The notes beneath the pieces are model-generated. The model was not told where the DNA came from. It was given only the letters and a program-made list of their open reading frames with translations, and did not search any database. Position numbers and translations under genes: made by a program. From positions 7,810,336 to 7,874,335 of the forward strand of contig NC_039486.1 in the NCBI RefSeq assembly GCF_003590095.1: a stretch of 64,000 bases of DNA, written 5' to 3'. This stretch comes from Trichoplusia ni. Taxonomy: Eukaryota > Arthropoda > Insecta > Lepidoptera > Noctuidae. Position 1 is the stretch's first letter. Each line of letters opens with the position of its first letter. Shown piece by piece: positions 10,714 through 22,303 of the stretch.

Positions 10714-11159
10714 CTTTGTACAGTCTGAAAGATTTAGGATCAAAATTTAAGTAAATGTAGGAATCCATATGTATCTACGGGCTCCCCCCCAAAGCTAAAC
10801 TATCTACATGTGACCTCCCCTAAATAGTAAATTGTGCAAATCCATTATTTTGAACTCTTGCTAATTGAGTGATGGCGATGTTCAAAAGTTTGAATTCACA
10901 AGAAAGAAGAAAGAGAATTGTTTCGTACCACTACGTAGTCCTTGAAGTAGGTTTGACTGATGACTATGAACTAGTTTCCAATTTGTATTTTTTTTATAAA
11001 TCCTGCATGTACCTAGCTATTCCTAAGCTGGATTTTGTTTGTAGATATAAACACACAAATGATAGCATTAGACTGATTTTTCACATAAGTCACACTTAGC
11101 AAGGTTGTTAAGTTGCAGTTATCATTAACTTAATTTTTTTTCGTTTACTTTGTTCTGAA

Positions 11160-11482
11160 ATCTCCCTGCTTAAAATGGGTATGGGCCGGCTACGTTTGTC
11201 GCTTGCCCGATAGCTCTGTCCCTATGGATTCCAGGGAAAACCAAACAGCGACGAGAATGACCCCGAATGAGATGGTGTGACAATCTGGATGTATTCCACT
11301 AAGAATGGGCAGGAGAGCAATAAACCAGACATAGTGTAAAAATCGTAAGGAGTCCTTTGCTCAGCTGTGGGACCGTAACAGATATACAAAACAAAATTCT
11401 AGACTAGAAAACACTTGCCCAAGAAAGGGACGATGGAAGCCTTTGTCCAGCAGTGAGTCAAAATGGGCTTATAATAATAACA
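11160..11482 (+). mobile_element. decayed LINE 3' end (reverse transcriptase C-terminus)
   Basis: Broken frames still read like the C-terminal end of a lepidopteran non-LTR retrotransposon ORF2: a 'GYVCRLPD'-like stretch near the start, then an arginine-rich and tryptophan-containing part. It ends near 'GATGGAAGCCTTTGTCCAGC' and an AATAATAATAAC tail. Multiple stops and frameshifts mean it is inactive. A short related tail is at 58795-58865. Confidence 0.6.
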
Positions 11483-13812
11483 AAAAATAAGTATTCATTA
11501 AAAATAATCTCCAATGCCATGTGGCAATCTTAACGTTTTTTCTCATAGACATACAATTTTGGTCTAGGAACATAATTGCACAAAAAGTTATATTTAGATT
11601 TTATGAGATTGTCGGATTTTAGTAACCTGAAAATTAATGTGAGAATTGGAGCACGATAATTATGAAGATATATTAAGAACCTTGAGATTTACTTGATAGC
11701 AAGCAAATTGTGTTATTTATTTTGTAAGAGCGCTTGAATATCGGCTTAATTTCAAATAGTTTATTCATTAAAAGGGGTTCAAAGGTATTTATCACATGGA
11801 AATTGAACGATCAAGTTCGGAATTCTTTGTTCCTTTTTACTTGTCAAAGCAATGCCATTGTAAATAGGTTAAAAACACATTGTATGCAAATAAACGATGA
11901 ACTTTTCGAAATACATCATTTTAAATTTAAACGATTCATTTACTGGAGTATTTTTATTACCTTTTTAATGGATTAAAATTTGCATGGATTTAGAAACATA
12001 AAATGTATTTAAGGAACAGGTTTGATATAGGTTTCAATTAATGTAAAAAGTCGAAAGTATGAAAAAGAATAATTAACTTATCCTTTCTAATGTTTTCAAA
12101 ATGGTTTTCTCTTATTTAAGGTTAACCTATGTATTTTTTGTTACAAAACACGATATTCAAAGTGCCTTAATGATTTTATTGCATCTTACAATATTTAATG
12201 ACTATGAAATCTTCATATGACTTATGAAATGAAAGAACTAAAAGTCATTGAAAAAAAGACAAGTAAACACCCCTTTATGTGACACTACGAGGTCAACGAA
12301 CTTTATATTCATTTAAACTAAGAACTAACAACAAGAACAACGAACGGAGTTAAGTTACTTTTGCATATTTTTGTATTGAAATATTCCCTTTATTGAAATA
12401 GCTCGGAATAAAGTCAGTAGGTCAAATGGAAATAATTTAATTATTTAGCGCATATTGGTTGAAGGAAGCATTGACGGAAAATTCAGATACAAGAAGGGGC
12501 CATTTATTTATTTATTCATTTTAAAATGAACTTCATCGCTAGGCTAAAACACTTAAATTTTAATTAATATGGCACATTAGGCATAACAAATGTCAATAAC
12601 CTCTTAGCTGTCACAATGTCTGTGTCATTATCAAGTCGCATGCAGGAACAAGGGGACACTTAGCCTTCCACTTCCCTAAGTAGGTATTGTTATTACATAT
12701 GGCTTAAATACTTTTTATCATTATTACTCTAACTTACTATTAATACTCCTGTTAGGTACTCGGACTTTGGTTCCGCGGTGCTATTTGCATTTAAATTAAA
12801 TATTCAAGCAAGTAGAGCGCGTGTATTGATTAGCCTATTAATAAAGTTTTGAACACTAAATATTACATACATTATTTTTTAATGTAATTATAGAAGACAG
12901 ACTCTTTGCCAGTAGATGATGGTGCCTAATTAGGAAAAGGAAAGAAAAAGAATGTGGTAGGAAAAGAGGCGATTTGAATATGATTCTTTTGGAGACGAGA
13001 TAAATTGCTTATGTAGGTGTATGTGTATCTACCAAATTTCCATCTAAATGAAATGAATGAAAAAAAAAACGATGAATACAAAAGATAAGAAAATTGCCTT
13101 TGGCCTCTCCTAATCTAAATAAATATATTTTGAAGGATTATTTACGCCTTAGTAAACTTGTTTTTGACACGTAAAGTAATAACCGTTCTATGCGTCTAAC
13201 TGTTACTACAATTTAATCTACTACCATGTTAATTAATTATTAATATTATTATTTTATGTTGGGTTAATTGTAAAACACCATAATATAAAATTTTATATTT
13301 GCATTGCCTAAATAATACTAAATATATTATGTTACATTCTATAACCTACTAGGCCAATTTTAATGATCTATTAAGATTTGCACTGGATTTAAATTGGAAC
13401 GATATTTCATCATGTGCTAAACAAAAACATCAATAAACGTTGATTTTTGTTACATTTTACTATTAACTTTTTACTTATCTGTTACCTGTTTTACCAGTTT
13501 TGGGAAACTTTCAATATGGAGTTAAAATAAAAATATTGTGTCATACCTTGATAATAATTCTTATCATAACACAATTTTATTCTCTGTCAGAATTCCAGGT
13601 AGCGAATATTCAAGAAAAAGCAGTCGAGTGGGCTTTTTTTGCGATATAAAAAACAATTGAATATTCACAAAATACAAAATATTCCAGAATAAATAACAAT
13701 AAAAAAATTCATACGAAAAAAAATGCAACACGTTCAATATAACGGTACCTAATTTTTTGTTAATTTAGCCACTTATTTTTGAAGTCTAAAAAGAAAATAA
13801 AAATGAACTCAC

Positions 13813-13851
13813 TAAAACACAAGCAGCCGTAATCGATGAACACAACACAGT
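13813..13851 (-). promoter_or_regulatory. possible desaturase promoter and noncoding first exon
   Basis: On the minus strand a TATA-like TGTATAATGA (13876-13885 on plus) lies about 30 bases upstream of an arthropod-type initiator, TCACTG (near 13851). About 39 bases later comes a donor, TTTTA|GTGAGT (13812). This would supply the 5' UTR exon needed by the acceptor at 10724. Inferred from spacing only. Confidence 0.35.
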
Positions 13852-13885
13852 GACACGGCACAACGGTCGCTTAAATCATTATACA

Positions 13886-16800
13886 TTTGCTTGACCTATC
13901 ACAGCGCCTCTGTTAATTACTGACTACACCTACAGTTTAATTAAACATTTTATTATAACTGTAACTTTCATTTGATTCACTTTGACTGCCTTTTATCCAC
14001 CCGGACCCCGATTTTGCTATTAACTGGCGGAAGAATTAATGGAAATTGGATTAAATTGGCACTTTTCGTATTACTTCATACATTTTGAAAACAATATAAT
14101 TGGAAATTCAGTACGGGGCGGACCACTCACGGTCAATAAAATCAATTTCCAACTATTGTTGGCAAGATACCATAAAGGGTAGGAATAGTTTCAAAAATAC
14201 AATTGCCATTGTAAATAGCAGAATCGGGGCCCGTTCTCGTACATTTCACTGAATTTGGATCACATATGAATATCATATGTGTAATATTTCACTTTATTCA
14301 AGCTGTGCAGATATTTTGTTCAGCGTAATGTGAACCATGATACATAATTGTGAAATACTTACTTCATTTAGTAACTCTATCACAAAGTTCGAATAAAAAT
14401 GCACATGACATGCGCATTTAAAAGTTTAAAAAGTAGAGACCGTATTTAAAATGAAGTTGCTCAGTAAAACAACTTGTGATATTAGTTATCGCGAAAGTAG
14501 ATAAATAATACTGCAGGTTCGTTTTCCTAAAGGCTAGAAACAAATTTTAGGAATTTGTAAAACGACTCCTCTAAATATTTGGGCATCGATTTTCAATTGT
14601 TTTGGGAGTGAAAATATTTATACATCTTTTGTTCTTTGGTGCCTATAATTTAGAAGTGTAAGGAACTTACAATGCGTCTTATTAATTTAGCTGTCCTCAC
14701 TGTGCTTCCACAATAATAGAATGGTCATGGGTGGCTGGTCTCGTGCTCACACTTCATGGTTAGGTATTGCATAACAAAATGATTTAAAAAGAAACAAGAT
14801 AATAATTTAGTGTGACCAGACAGCCACATCATGATATTGCATAGCGTAAAGTAGTCTTCAATAAATGTACTAGTAGAAACGCGTAGTGTGACATAAGGTT
14901 TTTTAAAAAAATGGACTGGCTTTCTTTGGATTTCCAATCCTTTAGAAATCGCGCAAGACTGCACAAGACAATGTTGTGAAAAAAGTAATAGGTATACAGA
15001 GCAAAAATTATTAAAACAGGTTTGCCATATTTCTTGTGAACGGATTTTATTTACACGGGTGAAGTCGCAAGGCATAGTTGGTATGCCGTGAAATAAATAT
15101 AGCATAATTATTTTAGTTTTAAATAATTAAGCAGTCAATTAACCAGGTATTGTTTTGACTAAATTAGGACAATGAACTTCGTATAGGTATACCGAATTGT
15201 TGGGTAGCAGCATCGCAGACTAGCAGTAAACTTTGCGTCCCGGCTAAATGCGTGTTCTGTTACAAAAAAACTGAACAGTGTCTATTTTCCCGACCGTATT
15301 CTTACACTTAAAAACGGCAACCCAAATTTCGGGGTATCTATGATAAGGCAAGTGCAACTACGGTTGACAGAAGACAGTTAAATAGTAGTGAGATTGGCTA
15401 ACGTCTAGTTCACAAGTTGTTAAGTTATAATTCCATAATCAGTTTCTACAATAGTTTTGAAATCAAATATTATTACCTGAGTGTGTTTCGACGTTTCTTC
15501 TCGAAGTAACCAGCTAGGAAACATCGACTACAGTTTGCTTAAAAATTACATCTAAAAGTGAGGACTTTATCCTAATTACAGAATAAATTATTTCATTTAA
15601 TTTCCATAAATTTTAGAAAAATACTAAATAGTAATTACAGAAACAGACAAAAACGATTAGGTATGCCTTTTCCCTTTTTCTGCTGTTTGTTCCAGAATTC
15701 CTAAAAAAAACATTGTAGTAGTGTCGTAGAAGAAACATAAGAAATTGAGCATAAAAGTTCACTTCGCACCCGATTCAAGTGTTTCAGCTATCTTTTGACG
15801 GGCTGTTAAAGCTGCTCTAGAAAGTTAAGCCTTTAAGTTACCCTTACTTTTAAAGTAGCTCGCTTTACCGGTAACTTGTTACAAGTAATACACTTAAGGT
15901 GCACATCAAAGTGATCATACTAAAAGGAACAAAAATATTCTAGGTATTGTGTTGAACTTCTTGGTAGAAATGAAGGTACACTTTCAGTTTGATATTAAAA
16001 AACTTTAACCATTACCTCCACAGCGAGACCGTTACGGTGCTGAATAGGACGTGTCGCGCTAACCTTGTAATGCGTCGCGCTTACTGTAAGATGTATGGAC
16101 AGGATATCGGTATTCCCTTTACACTGCCTATATGGAATACCTGACAGGTAGCTAAGCAAGACACATTTAATTAGGGCTTTTAGACACATTCAGGATTATC
16201 CGTCAGAAATTCTAAGGCTTGTTAAAAAAAATTTTGCATATCGGGCGTACTGAAACCTAGATGAAAGTTTATAATTATAGTTAATGCTCATGTTTTATCA
16301 AAAATCCAATTTGAAAAAAAACTTATTTTATAAACGCCTTAAAAAATAAAAAATCCGTAAGTGTTTTAATTTTGTTGCTATAACTAATCTAAGTTCGTAT
16401 TAGCCTAGCTTTGTGGAAACTGTCGTGAGTAGGTAATTACTCACTTCAGTTTCTAAATTAAGCTAAGTTCTAAGTCAATCAATTTAGAACATGGCAAATT
16501 TTTTGCAAGAGCTTTGCTTAGTGTAAGTTTAGAAATTTGATTGCTTATTACTGGGACTAGCTTAGCTGACATTGTTCTAAGGTGAGTGTAGACAAGCCAG
16601 AACAATTACGTGTAACAATATCGTGATACACTCTATGATACGTTCTTGTGTGGCATCCACTCACGCCCCAAATATGGCAGTTTGGCATTTTGATGTAACG
16701 TAGTACTACAAAGGAACGAGCTCTTGCATGAACGCGGGCGATGCCAGACGCAATCTGTCGGTCCTAAATTTCAACAAAGAGTAAATTCAAGGCACAGTGA

Positions 16801-16950
16801 AATGTCACAGGCAAATTGTTTTCCAGTGTGTCATGTGAGTTCGACACACGGTTGTGTAAATAATATTAGTGTGTCAGCATTGTACTATGATTCAATTTTA
16901 TACGACTGCACGCTAGTGTAACTCTGAAACTCAACATGACCCTGGTCTAT
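13886..16950. other. intergenic, no gene supported
   Basis: AT-rich DNA. The longest frame (126 codons, minus, 14725-15105) has no splice context, domain or compositional lift. A small GC-rich patch at 16020-16100 repeats GTCGCGCT twice. Nothing else was recognised. Confidence 0.5.
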
Positions 16951-17025
16951 CTAATCTAATGATATAAATCTGTTTAGCCTGTAAGACAGATTTTCATAAA
17001 GTATTGTGAAAACGTTTTACATATT
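16951..17025 (+). repeat. dispersed repeat I, copy 1
   Basis: Shares the pattern 'CTAATNATATAAATC...TAGNCNGTNAGANAGATTT' with copies at 38093-38180 and 49655-49750. Directly followed by repeat G. Confidence 0.5.
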
Positions 17026-17028
17026 TCG

Positions 17029-17150
17029 ACTTGCGACCCCGCAACGTCAGCTCATGATTAAGGACTCCAGTTGGGTCCGTAACTAGTCGGGCATGCCCGA
17101 TAAATACACGTTAGTAAACCGTTGCATCATTTTATTATGAAAAAAATATC
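17029..17150 (+). repeat. dispersed repeat G, copy 1
   Basis: Carries 'GACTCCAGTTGGGTCCG', then 'AACTAGTCGGGC' and 'CCCGATAAATACACG'. It matches copies at 42893-43005 and 47682-47795, all in the same orientation, each followed by an ATCATTT tail. Confidence 0.65.
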
Positions 17151-18004
17151 ATCAATATTAAAATTGTGTCTTAAGTATTAGCGTCTAATCAAATTTACAT
17201 TGTTTCTACAACAAATTGAAACACATTTAAAGTGGTCTTTAGTAAAGTGGGTAAGTTTTTCACCGACGCAACACGTGCAAGCATCTATGACAAACTTCGC
17301 ACTTTTAATGATAGTTTAATATTTTACTTAGTAAGCAGTTTTGTCTTCGAATCGACACATGCATTAAATGTATATGTTTATTTTACTTTGTACTTACTTT
17401 TCAACGCGTCTTCGTCCGTCTGGATGTCTATTCTTGCTGCAAAAAGCTGTTATTTTTAACAATCAAACATACATGACAACGCAAGCTAGCATTCACTTAT
17501 ATTATGTTAGCGCATCAATTTACGTTATCTCTAACAGCCTAAACTTTTAGTCTAAAGCCTGCGAAGTACGCATTTTGAATGCATAAAAAAATATTTCTCC
17601 TATAGGGCCTTACCTTACATTCTTACATTAATTTTCGTATACTTATCATATCGTCTTTAACAATCTGATGTTAAAAGAATATTGATAAGTCCACTAACAT
17701 ACAAATGAATCCCTATGAAGGGTATGAAAGGTACCCTTGAAGGCAACACTTGCAACTTCTTACACTGTATAAGGATTAGTTCGCCTTTGTGTAGATCTTA
17801 TTAACCAGTACACAACACTTGCTTCGCAGATATTGGAAAGGAAGGGCAGGCCTAAGTTGATACTATATTTATATTTAAATTTAATTATTACTTGTATTTA
17901 ATTACTTATATTTAATTTTAAAGTTGATACTTACGATTTTAGCAACTATTTAATCCTTGTTTTGCGGGGATTTAACAAACATACCACAATACAACCACAA
18001 TCAG

Positions 18005-18080
18005 AAAAAAAAACCTGTATCACAGAATTGGGAATCGAACCCGCGATACATTGCCTACCACTCGCTTGTCCGTGTAATTA
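18005..18080 (-). mobile_element. tRNA-like SINE fragment
   Basis: On the minus strand CGCGGGTTCGATTCC is a good pol III B box within a tRNA-like segment. It is truncated, with no partner copy long enough to define a family. Confidence 0.4.
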
Positions 18081-18964
18081 ATTGTAATTTTGACCGCACA
18101 TCGTAAAATTTTTGCAAGAATCTTTCTGTTGCAAATAATTAGACCATGTCTTATGATGTTGCAGAACAGTTATGGATAAGAGTCGTCGTCGTCGGTCTAT
18201 GTCATTGAAATTCGAACAATGTAGTACTAAAATTCCAAATAGCTGTTCGCATAATTGAATAAAAGGCATCATTACCACATTGTTTTTAAGAAGCGCCTGC
18301 ATAATTAGTTCTCGCTTGCCTAATTAAGGCGCTACTCTGAGCAAATTATCAGAACACGGACATCGTGTGTTGAATTCAAACGTGAGACAAAATTTATTTT
18401 AATTCTGAATTTTAATAATAATCTTTTAGATTTTTTTTTTTAACCAGTTTTAGGAAGTAGCAATGAGCAAAATTAAAGTCGGACTACACGACGCGGAGAA
18501 TAAAATTAATTTTGACAGAAATATCGTAAGTTCAGAGTTATAACCGTTTCTGTTCTGAAAGTATGATTGTTGGAGTTATAGAAGAGAATCTGTGCCATTG
18601 CTCTACACCGGGCGCTGTAATACGTAGCCGCATTGATTTTAACAAGAGCCCTCATAACTAACTTTCGCTGGTGTTACTCCGAGTAAAACGCCGTATAAAG
18701 TCATCGTCGTCTTGTCTCTAATATTTAAAAAAATAATATTCCAATCCCTTTTCTTTGATCATGCGTACAATATTTAATTGTTATAAATCTTTTATATTGT
18801 AAATTAAGCCAACATTTAGAGGATTTGATTTTGAACTTTAAAAGTTACCCTTCACATATTTGTTTTATTATGTCTGAATTTTGAAGACTTTACGACTCTT
18901 TCAAGTTTTGCAAGTCACCACAAGATTTAGACGGAAAGGCACTTACTGTCTTTGTAATTTTTTC

Positions 18965-19165
18965 GTGCTTCTTACACACTCACTTGTTTGTATGTTTGTT
19001 TGTCGTTCCGGTTTGATTTTTGTAACTCTATGTGAGGCACTTTGAGAAAATCTAGCAAGCTGAAATTTTCAAGGTATGTAGCTTCAAAACTGATGACTAT
19101 GCAATTTACAACTACAAAAACGGCTGGACTCATTTTGATAAAATTTGAACGTGTCTGAGTGACAT
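18965..19165 (+). repeat. possible TE fragment
   Basis: Text such as TTGTTTGTCGTTCCGGTTTG and CTAGCAAGCTGAAATTTTCA recalls a common lepidopteran dispersed element. No second copy occurs in the window, so this rests on familiarity alone. Confidence 0.35.
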
Positions 19166-19340
19166 TTAAAAACGTGGTATTTAGATTTTTTAAATCTATT
19201 AATTCTATATTTTATTTATTTTAGGTACTTTGCACTTGGACGAAAATATTCGAATATAATAAGATCGATATTATGCTATAGGTATACGATGTGAAAACAA
19301 CCCAAGTGTCACATTGCCTCATTGACATTTTATAATTAAA

Positions 19341-19571
19341 TAGCTGTTGCCGGCGACTTCGTCTGCGTGGTTAGAAGATATAAGTTATGACTTTTTCTTC
19401 GCTCCTATTGGTCGCAGCGTGATGATATATAGCCTAAAACCTCTCTCGATGAATGGTCTATTCAACACAAAAATATTTTTTCAATTTGAACCAGTAGTTC
19501 CTGAGATTAGCGCGTTCAAACAAACAAACAAACAAACTCTTTAGCTTTATATATTAGTATAAGTATATAGA
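19341..19571 (+). mobile_element. RTE-type LINE 3' end
   Basis: Contains GTTGCCGGCGACTTCGTCTG, 'CAGTAGTTCCTGAGATTAGCG', a (CAAA)n run and an AT-rich tail. This is the familiar 3' UTR of lepidopteran RTE-like LINEs. An inverted copy is at 36596-36855. The 65-codon plus frame inside it is not a gene. Confidence 0.65.
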
Positions 19572-19839
19572 TGCCAACGATATCTTCGCTACGTTTCATC
19601 GATTTTTAATTTCTCGCGCGGAGATTTTAATATTACGATAACTCATTACCTATTCACTTTTTTGGTGTAGTGTAAAAGGCAATTTTGTTCTATATTACAT
19701 GTATAATATATCTAACTTATTTATTTGGATAAGGATTAATACTGTATTGTTAAAAATAGGTTCGTAAATAGCCCATAATTTTACTGTATTAAGAAAACAC
19801 ATAGAAATGGTTATTGTGGGTTATCCTTGGAAGATAGAC

Positions 19840-20171
19840 ATATACCACCGCGGACTTTTTTGTAGATCTATTAAAGAGGTACAAACCCGCCATACATAGT
19901 TTTGTTGTAACTCAAAAGGTTTTGGCAGCGTTCTCGAGGAAAGCTCTCGAATGGCTTAATTTTTTCCGACATGTTTAACTAATATCGTTGTAATATTGTC
20001 AGTTTACACAAAACCTAAACTTATTATACACTAAAACCTTCCTCAAGAATTGCTCTATCTATTGTTGAAAACCGCATCAAAATCCGTTGCGTAGTTTTAA
20101 AGATTTAAGCGTTCATAGGGACATACAACATGATGACAGAAAAAGCGACTTTGTTTTATACTATGTAGTGA
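19840..20171 (+). mobile_element. LINE 3'-end fragment, second type
   Basis: Starts with GCGGACTTTTTTGTAGA and ends with AATCCGTTGCGTAGTTTTAA, then ACTTTGTTTTATACTATGTA, a LINE tail type common in Lepidoptera. A short matching piece lies at 51575-51600. Confidence 0.55.
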
Positions 20172-20496
20172 AGAGTTTGCAACTCGATAAAAAATGCTTT
20201 GAGTTAAAAATTATTCCAACATAATTTAGATACAAAATATTATATTGCTGTTCATCTAAAATATAGTCAGCAGCAGTACTTAAAAAGTATAAATTGTGCA
20301 GATCTCCAACAATTATCGTCGTTGCTTGCTTAATTTAAATGCTTTTAAGTTTAAGTGACGGAAATCTTTATTGTTTTGGAGGTTCTAGCGAGTTATCGTC
20401 GAGGAGAGAAATTATAATTCAATTTGGTTGTGCCATAATCTGGTAGAAAAAGATATTATTGTTCAAGTTAATAGATAAAAGGCATGATTATTACAT

Positions 20497-20712
20497 GACC
20501 GTGCCCAAAGGGTAAAACGGGATAGTATAACTAACGCTCCGCTTCCTATCTTGTCTAGTCTGGCTGTATCTCAACCAGATGACAATTACCGGACGATATA
20601 GAACCGCGATAGTGAAAAAATTTATACACATTATAGGGAATGGAGAGAAATAAATTTTACAGATTGCATTTGTGTTGTCGCTGTAATAACAAAAACTTCA
20701 AGACCTGTATAA
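20497..20712 (+). repeat. dispersed repeat F, copy 1
   Basis: 'CGTGCCCAAAGGGTAAAACG', 'GGCTGTATCTCA' and 'CGCTGTAATAACAAAAAC' match copies at 34654-34800 and 51106-51260, all in plus orientation. Widespread lepidopteran repeat of unclear class. Confidence 0.6.
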
Positions 20713-21420
20713 AGCAATACTTAGGGGTCCTACGATCATGACGTTTTCACCGTATTTAAATGGGTAATGATTCAGTACGAAGTCTTAATGGCTAGTTTTT
20801 TGTTACGCATAGAAGATAAATTAGCAGAGCTGTAGGGCGGGACGATACTTGACAAAGGAAGTTCTTTTTGCTCGCCTTTTAATGTTGATATACCAGTACA
20901 TACTAAGTGTCACATTGTTCGTGTATAAACGTGTATGTAAATAGCTGTGTTTTTAGGAATAAAAGGAATAATTATCTATATTAGGATCAGGTAATAAAAT
21001 GAATGCCTACGTCAGTACCCTATCAAATTATGAAATCGTCTAGAGAAAAATAAAGATTTTTATTCATGTATTAATTTCGTCTCAACAAACATGAGAAAAT
21101 TCTATTTACAATAAGTCATAAATATAGTTAAAGTTGAATGTACAATATAATTTATACCTTTTATGATTGAAATGACCTTAAAACACACCAATTATCTCAA
21201 GTACAAGTTTTCAGTCTCGGTTGTATTTTTTTTTACATACGTGTTTAAGTTGACCCGGGTCAAATTTCAAAAAGCACTTCTGTAAGTCACTGTACGTATG
21301 CAAATGAACCATATTCCCGCAGGAACAAGTCACTTCGCAAAAGTTATGCTTATCAATAACTATCTATTTTCATCAAATCAGCACAGTTCGTACAAGAAAG
21401 AAGAAAATTTTGGAATTAAC
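20713..21420. other. no gene seen
   Basis: AT-rich DNA downstream of the GPCR 3' end. Minus-strand AATAAA motifs near 21422 and 21475 could serve the long GPCR transcript. Confidence 0.4.
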
Positions 21421-21908
21421 TATTTATTGCTTTCGTAATTGAGTTGGTTTTATGAAAGTCTCTGTCAGAACACGTTTATTGTTTCTTAAGACAAGTTACA
21501 TCCACTTATCGTTAAGTTCAAACAAACGCTGTAATCGACAAATAATGATGATTCCGTTATATTCTGTTAACTCACAACACTGCGGAAATATCATGCATCC
21601 AACGAATGTTTTTTTTTTCAAACTATTTCTTTTCATTTCAACGATATGAACATGACACTTTTTGATCGAATTGAACGGTCTCAATGTGGAATGAGGGGCA
21701 GGAACTTTACAAGAAATTTTTTGTTTCCTTTTTTTATAGAGACAAATATGTAAGTGCGTTTTGTAGATACGTAGAAAATAGAAGTTGTGAAGCATACAAT
21801 ATCTTTATAATAAATACAATTTAACCTCGTAAAATTTTAACGTTGGACTTGTCACTGAGATCGACTCTTAACACATAACACCTAAATTTACAATTAGTTA
21901 AAAAAGTT

Positions 21909-22303
21909 TTAGCCATATTCTTTTTCTCGTTGTATTATTCTTAATTTTATTTCTTTTAGATACTTTTCTGGCTCGTCTGCTGAGAAATCTCGTTTTTCTT
22001 CTGAAATGTTGTTCACTAAAGCTTCAGGAGTGACTGTTATGGTCTCCGTGGGGGACGATGGGAAGGTGCAGCACACTGGAGAACATGGCCTTCGGTTATC
22101 GTTGCCTAAACTCATTGAGTCGTGAGTCGTGTTTTGGAAGTGCTTGCAAGTCCTGTAGTCGTGGAGTGGCGGCGTCATTATCGTCTTGCCGTTGTGGCAC
22201 ACGTGCACTGTGGGCACGTTTCTATCCCTGCAGTTGTCTAACCCTCTCAACTTGTAGCGAAGGCTCGCGTCGTTCCGCAGCGAATTCTTTGATGTTGTAT
22301 TAC
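21909..22303 (-). CDS. PRXamide receptor terminal exon (distal tail)
   Basis: Acceptor AACGAATGAAACATTACAG. The split Gly codon is completed and the exon encodes NTTSKNSLRNDASLRYKLRG and about 110 more residues, ending RIIQREKEYG and TAA. The part near 150 bases from the stop is rich in Ser, Thr and Pro (candidate phosphorylation sites); the last 35 residues are charged and probably helical. Confidence 0.85.

Noticed and set aside
14725..15105. 126-codon minus-strand frame, longest uninterrupted non-GPCR frame
   Set aside because: Low-GC codon content, no domain, no flanking splice or poly(A) logic; expected occasionally by chance.
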